Source: Fodinibacter sp963833495
GTDB lineage: Bacteria > Actinomycetota > Actinomycetes > Actinomycetales > Dermatophilaceae
NCBI GenBank assembly: GCA_963833495.1
Contig: CAWHYJ010000017.1
Span: 1 to 64,000, forward strand
Length of the DNA: 64,000 nucleotides
Reading direction: 5' to 3'
Positions 52,363 to 61,018 of the stretch are shown here, one piece after another. A program made the translations under genes and the position numbers. The first letter of the stretch is position 1, and every line of letters starts with the position of its first letter. The notes below the pieces were generated by a model. It was not told the DNA's origin and made no database searches. It was given only the letters and a program-made list of their open reading frames with translations.

Positions 52363-54681
52363 ATGAAGCCCAGCACCCCACCGGATGCCGCGACCACCAC
52401 CGAGCCGGCTGACGGACCCAGCAGCGCGTTCGCCCTGCCCGACCACCTCGCCGCCAAGGCCGACCCCGCGCTGATCACCGACGACGAGCGCCACTTCGCG
52501 GCCATCGCAGGCAGCCTCGAGCAGACGATCGCCGACCTGACCGGGCGGCTCGACGTGGCCCGGCGGTCCCCGGCCGGCACCGGTCAGGCCGCCCTCGACC
52601 GCGACCTCGAGGTGCACCGGCTGACCGCCCGGCTGCACACCCTGCGCCGCTACGGGCTCGACCTCTGCCTGGGCCACGTGGTGCCCGCTGACGGTGGCGA
52701 CCCCGTCTACGTCGGGCGCCTCGGGCTCACCGACGCCACCGGTGAGCGGCTGCTCGTCGACTGGCGCTCACCGGTGGCCGAGCCGTTCTTCGGCGCGACC
52801 CACGCCGACCCGATGGGTCTGGCCAGCCGTCGCCGCTACCGCTGGACCGGCGGTCTGGTGAGCGACTACTGGGACGAGGTGTTCACGCTCGAGGCGCTTC
52901 CCGGGCACGCGGCATCCCTCGACGACCAGTCGGCGTTCATCGCCTCCCTCGGCGCCACCCGCTCACCGCGGATGCGCGACGTGCTCGGCACCATCGCCGT
53001 CGACCAGGACGCGATCGTGCGGGCCGGGTCCAAGGGCGCGCTGGTCGTCGACGGCGGCCCGGGCACCGGCAAGACCGTGGTCGCCCTGCACCGCACCGCC
53101 TACCTGCTCTACTCCGACCCGCGCCTGGGCCACCGCCGGGGTGGGGTGCTCTTCGTCGGCCCGCACCAGCCCTACCTCGCCTACGTCTCCGACGTGCTGC
53201 CCAGCCTCGGCGAGGAAGGAGTGCAGACCTGCACGCTGCGCGACCTCGTGCCGGAAGGGGCCGAGGCGCGCGAGGAGGCCGACCCCCGGGTGGCTCGGCT
53301 CAAGGCGGACGCGCGTCTCGTGACCGCCCTCGAGCCCGCGGTGCGCCTCTACGAGGAGCCACCGACGCAGGGGATGGAGGTCGGCACCCCGTGGGGCGAC
53401 GTGTGGGTCGGCACCGCGGACTGGGCCGACGCGTTCGACGCTCCCGCGCCCGGGGCCGCCCACAACGAGAGCCGCGACGTGGTGTGGGAGGCGCTGCTCG
53501 GCATCCTCGTCGACAAGCTGCGCGACGAGGCCGCCGAGCTCGACGACAGCGGCGCGGATGCCGGGTGGACCGGTGACGACGCCGGGCCGCCCGACGACTT
53601 CGACGCCTACGGCATCACCACGACCGACCCGCTGGAGAAGTTCCGCCGGGCGCTCGCGGCCGACCGCGAGCTGGTGGAGGCGTTCGCGAGGGCGTGGCCG
53701 CTCATCGAGCCGACCGACCTCGTGGGCGACCTGTGGTCGGTGCCCGCCTACCTGCGCCGGTGCGCACCGTGGCTCGAGCGTGACGAGCTGTTCGCCCTGC
53801 AGCGCGAGGACCCCACGGCGTGGACGACTGCCGACCTGCCGCTGCTCGACGCCGCCCGGCGACGCCTCGGCGATCCGGAGGCACCTGCACGGCGCGCCCG
53901 CCGCGAGGCCGCCGATGCCGCCGAGCGCGAGCGGATGGCCGACGTGGTCACCGACCTCATCGCGAGCGACGACTCCGAGATGCACGTGATGTCGATGCTG
54001 CGCGGCCAGGACCTGCGCACCGCGCTGGTCGACGAGGATGCCGTGCCGGACGCCGATGCGGACCTGCTCGCCGGGCCGTTCGCGCACGTGGTGGTGGACG
54101 AGGCGCAAGAGCTGACCGACGCGGAGTGGCAGATGGTGCTGGCCCGCTGCCCGTCGCGCAGCCTGACCATCGTCGGCGACCGCGCGCAGGCCAGGCACGG
54201 GTTCGCCGAGTCGTGGAAGGAGCGGCTCGAGCGGGCCGGCCTGCGGCAGGTCGACGTCGCGTCACTGAACGTCAACTACCGCACCCCACGCGCGGTGATG
54301 GCTGAGGCCGAGCCGTTCATCCGGGCGGCCGTCCCGGACGCCAACGTGCCAACCTCGGTGCGTGACAATGGTGTTCAGGTCAGGCACGGAACGGTATCCG
54401 AGCTGGGGGCGCTCCTCGAGGGGTGGCTCGCGACGCACGCCGAGGGGGTCGCCTGCGTGATCGGCGACCCGACGTACGCGGCCGGCCCACGCGTCAGCTC
54501 ACTGACGCCGCGGCTCGCCAAGGGTCTGGAGTTCGACCTCGTCGTGCTGGTCGACCCGCACCGGTTCGGCGACGGCATCGAGGGTGCCGTCGACCGCTAC
54601 GTCGCGATGACCCGCGCGACTCAGCAGCTCGTCATCCTCACTTCTGAACCACAGGACAACGACGTCCTGACAAGCGGTTGA
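52363..54681 (+). CDS. helR: HelR, RNA polymerase-recycling ATPase (rifamycin resistance)
   Basis: 772 residues of the HelD/HelR superfamily I helicase-like family. Features: N-terminal FALPDHLAAKADPALITDDE, LDRDLEVHRLTARLHTLRRY coil, LLVDWRSPVAEPFFGAT, Walker A GGPGTGKT (231-238), LFVGPHQPYLAYVSDVLPSL, Walker B VVVDEAQELTDAEW, SLNVNYRTPRAVM and the C-terminal AKGLEFDLVVLVDPHRF and VDRYVAMTRATQQL. HelR binds RNA polymerase and displaces rifamycins, giving tolerance. The match to the HelR rather than HelD branch is supported by these segments and by the RAE. The preceding gene is the UvrA-like ATPase. ATG at 52363. Confidence 0.93.
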   Translation: MKPSTPPDAATTTEPADGPSSAFALPDHLAAKADPALITDDERHFAAIAGSLEQTIADLTGRLDVARRSPAGTGQAALDRDLEVHRLTARLHTLRRYGLDLCLGHVVPADGGDPVYVGRLGLTDATGERLLVDWRSPVAEPFFGATHADPMGLASRRRYRWTGGLVSDYWDEVFTLEALPGHAASLDDQSAFIASLGATRSPRMRDVLGTIAVDQDAIVRAGSKGALVVDGGPGTGKTVVALHRTAYLLYSDPRLGHRRGGVLFVGPHQPYLAYVSDVLPSLGEEGVQTCTLRDLVPEGAEAREEADPRVARLKADARLVTALEPAVRLYEEPPTQGMEVGTPWGDVWVGTADWADAFDAPAPGAAHNESRDVVWEALLGILVDKLRDEAAELDDSGADAGWTGDDAGPPDDFDAYGITTTDPLEKFRRALAADRELVEAFARAWPLIEPTDLVGDLWSVPAYLRRCAPWLERDELFALQREDPTAWTTADLPLLDAARRRLGDPEAPARRARREAADAAERERMADVVTDLIASDDSEMHVMSMLRGQDLRTALVDEDAVPDADADLLAGPFAHVVVDEAQELTDAEWQMVLARCPSRSLTIVGDRAQARHGFAESWKERLERAGLRQVDVASLNVNYRTPRAVMAEAEPFIRAAVPDANVPTSVRDNGVQVRHGTVSELGALLEGWLATHAEGVACVIGDPTYAAGPRVSSLTPRLAKGLEFDLVVLVDPHRFGDGIEGAVDRYVAMTRATQQLVILTSEPQDNDVLTSG

Positions 54682-54842
54682 GTAGCACTTCTCGGCGCCG
54701 CTTTCCCGCTCTCCCACAGCGGAGTACGGTCGAACGAGATCGACACGGACTCCCGTACCCCGGCGCAGCGGTAGTTCGTGTCGATGTACGAACGGCCCAC
54801 ATGATCCTGCAAACGGATCCTGCGGGCCACGTGCATGTCGGG

Positions 54843-55679
54843 CTACTCGGTGGTCGTCCGGACGAAGCGCAACAGCCGGTACTGCAAGAGGCCGGCCAGG
54901 TGGCTCTGCTGGAGGGCGTCGCCGCCGACCATCGAGTCGGCCCACATCGAGCGACCTCGGCCGAGGCGGAGCAATGGCTGGGCGGCGGAGACGACCCTGT
55001 CGCGCGGCCGCCGAAGCCGTTGCAGGGTCGAGAGGTCGCGGGAGTCGACCAGCTCCAGGCCGGCGGCGGCCGCGAGGCGGGCCGCCTCGTCGACCGAGAC
55101 GACGTTCGGCGCGTGCCACCCGGCCCGGAAGTCGGCCAGCCGCGGGTCGGCAGGGTCACCGGTGCGGACGTCGTCGATGACGACCAGCGCTCCACCGGGG
55201 CGCAGCACGCGCGCGGCCTCGCGGAAGAACGCGGCGGCCGGGTCGGCGTGAACGAACGACTCGATCGCGAAGGCGAGGTCGACGTCGGCGAGGTCGCGCG
55301 GGAGCTGGGTGAAGTCGGCGACCCGGAACCGCACGGTGCCCGGCCGGAGGCGGCCCTGCGCCGCGTAGCGCTCGGCGAGCCGCACCTGCTCCGGGCTGAT
55401 CGAGACGCCCACCACCTCGACCGGCAGCCGGTCCGCCAGGTACAGCGCGGCCGTGCCGACACCGCATCCGAGGTCGAGCACGCGACGATCGTCGGGGCCG
55501 AGCTCGTCGAGCACCAGGGCGTGGGCGTGGTTGAGGGCGTCCCTGCGGCTGGTGACGCCGGGCCCCCAGAGCTCGCGGTGGATCGCCCGCTGGCTGCCGG
55601 TGAGCAGGAACTTCCAGGTGTTGGCGTCGTAGTAGCGGCGCACGTCGGCGCGCCGGCCGCCCCCCATCCCCTCACCCAT
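54843..55679 (-). CDS. Class I SAM-dependent methyltransferase
   Basis: 278 residues. SAM site motif I is VLDLGCGVGTAALYLADRL (about 66-84), followed by VVGVSISPEQVRLAERYAAQ, FRVADFTQLPRDLADVDLAF with AIESFVHADPAAAFFREAAR, and VLRPGGALVVIDD. This is the small-molecule C/O-methyltransferase type seen with sterol, tocopherol or terpene methyltransferases (YYDANTWKFLLTG at the start is typical of the prenyl diphosphate-methyltransferase side). No terpene synthase is adjacent, so the substrate is unknown. ATG at 55679. The 54682-54842 gap holds no gene that I can support. Confidence 0.85.
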   Translation of the reverse strand: MGEGMGGGRRADVRRYYDANTWKFLLTGSQRAIHRELWGPGVTSRRDALNHAHALVLDELGPDDRRVLDLGCGVGTAALYLADRLPVEVVGVSISPEQVRLAERYAAQGRLRPGTVRFRVADFTQLPRDLADVDLAFAIESFVHADPAAAFFREAARVLRPGGALVVIDDVRTGDPADPRLADFRAGWHAPNVVSVDEAARLAAAAGLELVDSRDLSTLQRLRRPRDRVVSAAQPLLRLGRGRSMWADSMVGGDALQQSHLAGLLQYRLLRFVRTTTE

Positions 55680-55741
55680 GCCGCCCAGTGTGCCAAGGAG
55701 TGGGCCCGAACCGAGCCGCCTCGCCGTCTACCCGCGGGTGG

Positions 55742-56146
55742 TCAGCCGACGTGGTCGAGCACCGAGGTTCGAGGGAGGTAGGCGACGCAGCGCAGCCCGG
55801 CGTCGGCAACGCGTTCGAGGAGGAAGTCGCTGACGAGCAGCGCGGCCCCCTCCCCCTCGCCGAAGGACCAGCTGATCGTGGCGAGCAGCATCCGCTCGCC
55901 CAGGGCAACGGTCGTCGTGTCAGCGAGCGAGGTTGAGCCGGCGCCCGCCTCGCCCACCGCGGCAGCACGGCCCGCGACGGCGGCGAGGAACGCGCTTCGG
56001 GGCACCGGCACGGTGCCGTCGGGGCCGAGGACGAGGATCGGGTCGGCGACCAGCGCCACGTCGACGCCGGGTGACCCCAGGCGGAGCCAGTCGGCGGCGA
56101 AGGCGGCAACCCGTCGGTCGAGCTCTGCGGATGCTGGCGTGTCCAT
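55742..56146 (-). CDS. SnoaL/NTF2-like hypothetical protein
   Basis: 134 residues: ELDRRVAAFAADWLRLGSPG, VDVALVADPILVLGPDGTVP, RSAFLAAVAGRAAAVGEAGA, MLLATISWSFGEGEGAALLV, LRCVAYLPRTSVLDHVG. The helix-helix-strand pattern with a hydrophobic pocket suggests a cystatin-like NTF2/SnoaL fold, often a small polyketide-ring or ketosteroid-type binder; no catalytic residue stands out. ATG at 56146 follows AGGAGTGGGAC. It lies next to a decayed gyrase-like ATPase fragment on the same strand. Confidence 0.6.
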   Translation of the reverse strand: MDTPASAELDRRVAAFAADWLRLGSPGVDVALVADPILVLGPDGTVPVPRSAFLAAVAGRAAAVGEAGAGSTSLADTTTVALGERMLLATISWSFGEGEGAALLVSDFLLERVADAGLRCVAYLPRTSVLDHVG

Positions 56147-56156
56147 GTCCCACTCC

Positions 56157-56400
56157 TACACCCGGTGTCGGACCCACGGCATCCGGGCGCCGGCCGTTCT
56201 CCTGGTGTCCGTGCCGCGTCCGTCATCGGCCACCGAGATCGAGCCGTCGAGGTGGAACGTCACGTGGCACCTTCCCGTGCGACCCAGCGGCTCCCCTTCG
56301 TCATCGGCGTAGGCCAACGTCTCCAGCACCAGATGCGCAACCGTGGGTGCAGCGTCGCGGGCCTGCTCCGAGTCAGACGTAGGTGCTCACGGTCGACGGT
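56157..56400 (-). pseudogene. Gyrase B/GHKL-type ATPase, N-terminal fragment
   Basis: On the minus strand an unannounced frame reads HLVLETLAYADDEGEPLGRT, then GRCHVTFHLDGSISVADDGR and GTDTR, which match a GHKL ATPase domain (the DGRGxD motif) of small gyrase-B-like actinobacterial proteins. After GTDTRR the sequence degenerates and stops at 56157-56159. No start codon or upstream N box is visible, so both ends are lost. The segment is within a 536-base gap between genes. Confidence 0.6.
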
Positions 56401-56682
56401 GGAGGCCCGGTCATGCGTCGTGCTTGCCCACGCCGACCCCTCGCCCACACCTCGTGACGCCTACGGAGCGTCCCTGCGTCATCACCAACAACGCGTCGGC
56501 CCATCACGAGACGCCTTCAGCGCCGGACTCAGGGGACGGCCACCAGGAAGGTCAGCCCGTCCAGGTTGGCGGGACACCGGAAAAGCCTGTCAGGGCGGGC
56601 CCCGTCTGGCGCCGGGCGCTTGTCGTCGTTCCGTCAGGGACACTGGGGGAACACCGACCGTAGCTTCGACAAGGAGTCAGCC

Positions 56683-57627
56683 GTGACCGAGGGAACCGTC
56701 CGCTGGTTCGATGCCGATCGGGGGTTCGGGTTCATCGCCCTCGGGCAGGAGACAGAGGACTTGTACGTCCATGCATCCGAGATCGTCAGCAACGACGCGG
56801 TGAAGCTGCTCCGGGAGGGGCAGGTGGTCGAGTTCGAGATCGGCGAGGGGGACCGCGGCCCGCAGGCACGCCGCGTCCGGGTCACCGCCGACCAGGCCGC
56901 CGATACACCGCTGGGCGTGCTCGGCACCGTCGCCTGGTACGAGCCTGGCAAGGGGTACGGCTTCATCACGCCCGACGGCGGTGGTGCCGAGATCTTCGTG
57001 CACAGCTCGGCCATCGTGGCGGGCGGCGTGGTCTCGGAGGGGCAGCGGGTGGCGTTCCTCGTCGTCGACGGGGAGAAGGGACCACAGGCCGACCATCTGC
57101 TGCCCTTGGGAGCCCAGGCCGCCCAGCAGCCCGCGGCATCCGACGGGGCGGACGGCACCGTGTCCTGGTACGACGGGGACAAGGGCTTCGGGTTCATCAC
57201 CCCCGAGTCCGGCGGCCCCGATGTCTTCGTCCACGTCAGGGCGCTGGCCGACGGGCTCCCCGAGCTGAGCGAGGGTGACCGGGTGACCTACGACGTCGTC
57301 GTGAGCGAGAAGGGCCCGCAGGCTCGCGACGTGCGCCTCGCACGCAGCTCGACACCGCGGGGCGCACCCGCGCCGTCGACGACCCGCGCTCGGTCGGGAC
57401 ACCCGCAGGCATCCGACGTCCCCGCGCGCGGCGGCCAGGGGGTGGTCGCGCGCTACGACGCGGAGCGGGGGTTCGGGTTCATCGCCCCCGACGCGGGAGG
57501 CGCGGACCTGTTCGTGCACGTGTCGGTCCTGCGAGGCGCCGAGGCGCTGCACCAGGGCGATCGGGTCCGGTACCAGGTGCGACAGAGCGATCGAGGACCA
57601 CAGGCCGACCGCGTCGAACGGGTGTGA
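56683..57627 (+). CDS. Protein with four tandem cold-shock domains
   Basis: 314 residues made of four CSDs: about 4-67, 81-140, 158-219 and 253-314. Each has RNP1 (RGFGFIA 13-19, KGYGFIT 90-96, KGFGFIT 167-173, RGFGFIA 262-268) and RNP2 (LYVH 27-30, IFVH 104-107, VFVH 181-184, LFVH 276-279), and each ends in a KGPQA/RGPQA turn. A Ser/Pro/Arg-rich linker separates domains three and four. Single-domain CspA (about 67 residues) is normal; four domains could bind long single-stranded RNA or DNA. GTG at 56683 has AAGGAG at 56671-56676. The gap 56401-56682 before it has no gene. Confidence 0.92.
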   Translation: MTEGTVRWFDADRGFGFIALGQETEDLYVHASEIVSNDAVKLLREGQVVEFEIGEGDRGPQARRVRVTADQAADTPLGVLGTVAWYEPGKGYGFITPDGGGAEIFVHSSAIVAGGVVSEGQRVAFLVVDGEKGPQADHLLPLGAQAAQQPAASDGADGTVSWYDGDKGFGFITPESGGPDVFVHVRALADGLPELSEGDRVTYDVVVSEKGPQARDVRLARSSTPRGAPAPSTTRARSGHPQASDVPARGGQGVVARYDAERGFGFIAPDAGGADLFVHVSVLRGAEALHQGDRVRYQVRQSDRGPQADRVERV

Positions 57628-57657
57628 GCGGGACGGCGGTCCGGGCGCAGCTGGTGC

Positions 57658-58863
57658 TCAGGCGTGCTCGCGCAGGTAGCGGCCGAAGTGGGGCACGGTG
57701 AAGGCGATCCGGCCGCGCTCACCCGAGTAGATCAGGCCCTTCTTCAACAGCGCGTCGCGCGCCGGCGACAGCGACTGCGGCTTGCGCGCGAGGTGCGCCG
57801 CGACGTCGGCGGTCGGCACGGCATCCGTCTCGTCGCCGAGCTCGACGGCGACGTCGGCCATCGCGCGCAGGTACTCCCGTTCACCGGGGGTCGCCCGTTC
57901 GAAGCGCGAGCCGAAGAACCCGACGGCCAGTTCCGACTCCGCCTCGGGCGCGGCCACGGCCACGTCGTCGGCGGTCATCGGGGATGCCGGGGCCAGGTCC
58001 CAGACCGCCTTGCCGTAGGCCTGGATGAAGTAGGGGTAGCCGCCGGTCGCCGCGTACATCGCGTCGAGCGCCTCGGGGGTGAAACCGGCACCCTCGTCCT
58101 CGGCCGGGAGCGCCAACGCGGCGTCGGCGGCCGCGCGGTCGAGCCGGTCGATGCGCGAGTAGCGAAAAAGCCTCTCGGAGTATGACTTCGAGGCGGACAG
58201 CACCGCCGGCAGGTGCGGCAGGCCGGCGCCCACGACGATCACCGGCAGCCGCGACTGCGAGATCTCGTGGCAGGCGGCACACAGCGCCGAGACGTCGTCG
58301 GCGCCGAGGTCCTGCATCTCGTCGATGAACACCGCGATGCCGCGGCCGGTGTCGCCGGCCGTGCCACCGAGGTCGGAGAGCAGCTCGACCAGGTCGATCT
58401 CGATGTCACCCGAGTCGGCCCGCCCGGTGACGGCCGGCACCGCGATGCCGGGGTTCCACCGGTCGCGCAGCTTGGCCGCGCCGCGCCCCGTGCCCCCCAC
58501 GGACTCGCGCTGCGCGAACGCCTTGACCACGCCGAGCGCGTGGTCGCCCGCTCCCCCGGCGGGCCCGAGCTCGCGCACCGCCTGGTGCACCGCCGAGGCG
58601 AGCGGGCGGCGCAGCGACTGCTCAGGCCGGGCCTCGAGCTTGCCGGTGCCCCACCCGGCGCGCACCGCCGCGGAGCGCAGCGCGTTGAGCAGCACGGTCT
58701 TGCCCACGCCGCGCAGCCCGGTGAGCACGATCGAGCGCTCGGGGCGGCCGCGGGCCACCCGCTCGAGCACCACGTCGAAGGCGTCGAGCTGCTCGTCACG
58801 ACCGGCCAGCTCGGGCGGGCGCTGCCCGGCGCCGGGGGCGTAGGGGTTCCGGATCGGGTCCAC
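57658..58863 (-). CDS. AAA+ STAND-like ATPase
   Basis: 401 residues: LAGRDEQLDAFDVVLERVAR, Walker A GLRGVGKT (49-56), Walker B IAVFIDEMQDLGADDV, and ATGGYPYFIQAYGKAVWDLA, as in Orc1/Cdc6-like bacterial and archaeal ATPases. A C-terminal winged-helix-like part reads PQSLSPARDALLKKGLIYSG and RIAFTVPHFGRYLREHA, which suggests DNA contact. No helicase or recombinase partner is adjacent, so its job is open: signalling, defence or DNA maintenance. GTG at 58863. It faces the ZIP gene across a short region with a 9-bp inverted repeat. Confidence 0.82.
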   Translation of the reverse strand: MDPIRNPYAPGAGQRPPELAGRDEQLDAFDVVLERVARGRPERSIVLTGLRGVGKTVLLNALRSAAVRAGWGTGKLEARPEQSLRRPLASAVHQAVRELGPAGGAGDHALGVVKAFAQRESVGGTGRGAAKLRDRWNPGIAVPAVTGRADSGDIEIDLVELLSDLGGTAGDTGRGIAVFIDEMQDLGADDVSALCAACHEISQSRLPVIVVGAGLPHLPAVLSASKSYSERLFRYSRIDRLDRAAADAALALPAEDEGAGFTPEALDAMYAATGGYPYFIQAYGKAVWDLAPASPMTADDVAVAAPEAESELAVGFFGSRFERATPGEREYLRAMADVAVELGDETDAVPTADVAAHLARKPQSLSPARDALLKKGLIYSGERGRIAFTVPHFGRYLREHA

Positions 58864-58884
58864 GATCGGAGGGTATACGGCTCT

Positions 58885-58920
58885 CTAGCGCTGACGGCAT
58901 ACATCCGCAGACAGCGCTAG
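58885..58920. promoter_or_regulatory. Inverted repeat CTAGCGCTG in a divergent promoter
   Basis: CTAGCGCTG (58885-58893) and its complement CAGCGCTAG (58912-58920), centres about 27 bases apart, lie in the 96-base region between the AAA ATPase and ZIP transporter starts. A spacing near 2.5 helical turns suits a regulator controlling one or both genes. No regulator is identified. Confidence 0.5.
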
Positions 58921-58959
58921 GCCGTGTCGCGCACCCGTCGCGGCACTAGGTTTGGGCGC

Positions 58960-59760
58960 GTGCTCGAGGCTGCGTTCTGGGGGTTCGTCGGTGGTGCCGC
59001 CCTGCTGGTCGGCGCCCTCATGGGGCTCTACCTCAAGGTGGGCCTTCGGGTCATCGGGCTGGTGATGGCGTTCGGTGCGGGCGTGCTGATCAGCGCGGTC
59101 GCCTTCGAGCTCACCGAGGAGGCCTACCGCTCCGCCGGTAGCATCGCCGCCGCCTTCGGCCTGGCCGCAGGGGCCCTCACCTTCTTCGCCGGCGACTGGC
59201 TGATCGACCGCCAGGGCGGCCACCGCCGCAAGAGCCCGGTGCACGGCGGCGTGCGCCTGCCCGAGCCGGCCGCGGACACGAAGCACCCGGCATCCGGTGG
59301 GTCGTCGGCAGCGGGGTCCGGCGCGGCGGCGACCAGCGGCATGGCCCTGGTGCTCGGGGCGCTGCTCGACGGCATCCCCGAGTCGGCGGCGATCGGCATC
59401 AGCCTGCTCGGCGGCGGTGGGGTGGGTGTCGCCATGGTGGCGGCGGTGTTCATGTCGAACATCCCCGAGTCGATGTCGGCCACGACCGGCCTCAAGGCGT
59501 CCGGCCGGTCGACCGGCTGGATCCTGGGGCTGTGGGCGCTCGTGGTGGGAGCGTCGACCCTGGCCTCGGTTGCCGGGTACGCCCTGCTCGGCGGGGCGTC
59601 GCAGGAGACGGTCGCCTTCATCCAGACCTTCGCGGCCGGCGCCATCCTGACCATGCTCGCCGACACGATGATGCCCGAGGCCGTCGAGCACGCCGGCCGG
59701 ATGGTCGGGCTGCTCACGGTGCTCGGCTTCGCGGTGGCGTTCTTCCTCAGCGCCGCCTGA
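58960..59760 (+). CDS. ZIP family divalent metal transporter
   Basis: 266 residues with about eight membrane helices. Helix IV and V motifs are clear: MALVLGALLDGIPESAAIGI (pore histidine replaced: DGIPES) and AAVFMSNIPESMSATTGLKA (NIPES). A hydrophilic loop between helices III and IV is present (DRQGGHRRKSPVHGG) with His residues. The DG-PE/NIPE pattern matches ZIP (zinc, iron, manganese import). GTG at 58960 is the likely start since it places the first helix at once (AAFWGFVGGAALLVGALMGL); an upstream in-frame ATG is at 58924 region within the palindrome. Confidence 0.82.
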   Translation: MLEAAFWGFVGGAALLVGALMGLYLKVGLRVIGLVMAFGAGVLISAVAFELTEEAYRSAGSIAAAFGLAAGALTFFAGDWLIDRQGGHRRKSPVHGGVRLPEPAADTKHPASGGSSAAGSGAAATSGMALVLGALLDGIPESAAIGISLLGGGGVGVAMVAAVFMSNIPESMSATTGLKASGRSTGWILGLWALVVGASTLASVAGYALLGGASQETVAFIQTFAAGAILTMLADTMMPEAVEHAGRMVGLLTVLGFAVAFFLSAA

Positions 59761-59784
59761 GGGATAGCGCCGGGCGAGCCGTGC

Positions 59785-60123
59785 TCAGGGCACCTGCGGC
59801 GCGCTGCCGTCGGCGGTCTCCATCGGCTTGCCGGCCGCGTGCCACGCGCGCATCCCGCCGCTGAGGTTGGCCACCTCGTAGCCCTGCTGGGCCAGCCACG
59901 GCATCACCCGCTGCACCCGCCCGCCCGATCGGCAGGTGATGACGAGCGGCTCGTCGGCGTCGAGGAAGGGGGCGAGCTCGTCGACCCGGGCAGGCAGCTC
60001 GGACATCGGGATGTGCACGGCCGTCGGGGCGTGTCCCCGGTCCCACTCGTCCTGCTCACGGATGTCGAGGACGACGGCGTCGTCGGGCAGCGCGGTCACG
60101 GGCACGTCGGGGAACTCGCTCAT
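59785..60123 (-). CDS. Single-domain rhodanese (thiosulfate sulfurtransferase fold)
   Basis: 112 residues: VVLDIREQDEWDRGHAPTAV opens the fold, and the active-site loop is VITCRSGGRVQRV, with catalytic C64 followed by RSGGRV. The last part, LAQQGYEVANLSGGMRAWHA, is the common C-terminal helix. It likely carries persulfide sulfur or detoxifies cyanide; no partner gene is beside it. ATG at 60123. It lies 25 bases after the ZIP gene stop on the other strand. Confidence 0.92.
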   Translation of the reverse strand: MSEFPDVPVTALPDDAVVLDIREQDEWDRGHAPTAVHIPMSELPARVDELAPFLDADEPLVITCRSGGRVQRVMPWLAQQGYEVANLSGGMRAWHAAGKPMETADGSAPQVP

Positions 60124-60148
60124 CGGGCAAGCATGCCAAACCCCGCTC

Positions 60149-61009
60149 CTACTTCAGGAACTTGCTGGTCCTGCGGTCGGCGAGCGGCTTCCCCCCGGTC
60201 TGGCAGGTCGCGCAGTACTGCAGCGAGGAGTCGGCGAACGACACCTCGCGCACCACGTCACCGCACTCGGGGCAGATCTCGCCGGTGCGCCCGTGCACGC
60301 GCATGCCGGCGCGCTTGGCGTCCTTGAGCTCCTTGGCGGGCTTGCCGGATGCCGCGGCCACCGCCGCCGCCAACGTGCCCCGCAGCGCGGTGTAGAGCCG
60401 CTCGACCTCGGCGCCGCCGAGCTTGGCGGCGATGGCGAACGGCGACAGCTTGGCGACGTGCAGCACCTCGTCGGAGTAGGCGTTGCCGACCCCGGCGATG
60501 ATCGACTGGTCGCGCAGCATCCCCTTGACCTGCATCCGGTGCGAGGCGGCGATCGCCGCGAACACCTCGAGGGTGAAGTCGTCGGCCATCGGGTCGGGCC
60601 CGAGCGAGGCGATGCCGGGCACGGTTGCCGGGTCGTTCACGACGTAAGCGGCCAGCCGTTTCTTGGTGCCCGCCTCGGTGAGGTCGAATCCCGACCCGTC
60701 GTCGAAGCGCACCCGCAGGGCGATCGGCGACTTGCCGGGCCGGAGCACGGTGGCCGGCATCGCGTCGGACCACCGCAGCCACCCCGCCCGGGCCAGGTGG
60801 AACACGAGGTGCGTTCCGCCACAGTCGATGTCGATGAACTTGCCGTGGCGCGACACGCCGTCGACCGGGGCTCCCACCAGGGCCTGCGGCGGCGGGGTGA
60901 ACGTCTTGAGCACCGAGATCGAGCCGAGCTCGACCCCGGTCACGACGAGCCCGTCGGTGCGCTCACCGAGGAAGTGGACGAGGGCCTGCACCTCGGGCAG
61001 CTCGGGCAT
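60149..61009 (-). CDS. Fpg/Nei family DNA glycosylase
   Basis: 286 residues. Base-excision repair of oxidised bases. N-terminal PELPEVQALV (catalytic Pro2 and Glu3) is intact, a helix-two-turn-helix (KGMLRDQSIIAGVGNAYSDE) binds DNA, and a C-terminal zinc finger is present (ICPECGD and YCATCQTGG, four cysteines). The AGxxRFV-like loop and R-G-M-R segment (KRAGMRVHGRTGEICPECG) fit Nei2/Fpg-like actinobacterial enzymes. ATG at 61009 is required for Pro2. It is next to the App1 gene (nine-base gap) on the same strand. Confidence 0.93.
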   Translation of the reverse strand: MPELPEVQALVHFLGERTDGLVVTGVELGSISVLKTFTPPPQALVGAPVDGVSRHGKFIDIDCGGTHLVFHLARAGWLRWSDAMPATVLRPGKSPIALRVRFDDGSGFDLTEAGTKKRLAAYVVNDPATVPGIASLGPDPMADDFTLEVFAAIAASHRMQVKGMLRDQSIIAGVGNAYSDEVLHVAKLSPFAIAAKLGGAEVERLYTALRGTLAAAVAAASGKPAKELKDAKRAGMRVHGRTGEICPECGDVVREVSFADSSLQYCATCQTGGKPLADRRTSKFLK

Positions 61010-61018
61010 GGACCGACG

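Noticed and set aside
52363..54681. HelD rather than HelR
   Set aside because: N-terminal and central segments fit HelR, and the RAE supports it; HelD in actinobacteria lacks this control element.
54682..54842. A gene between helR and the methyltransferase
   Set aside because: Only short frames without ribosome sites or domain signals.
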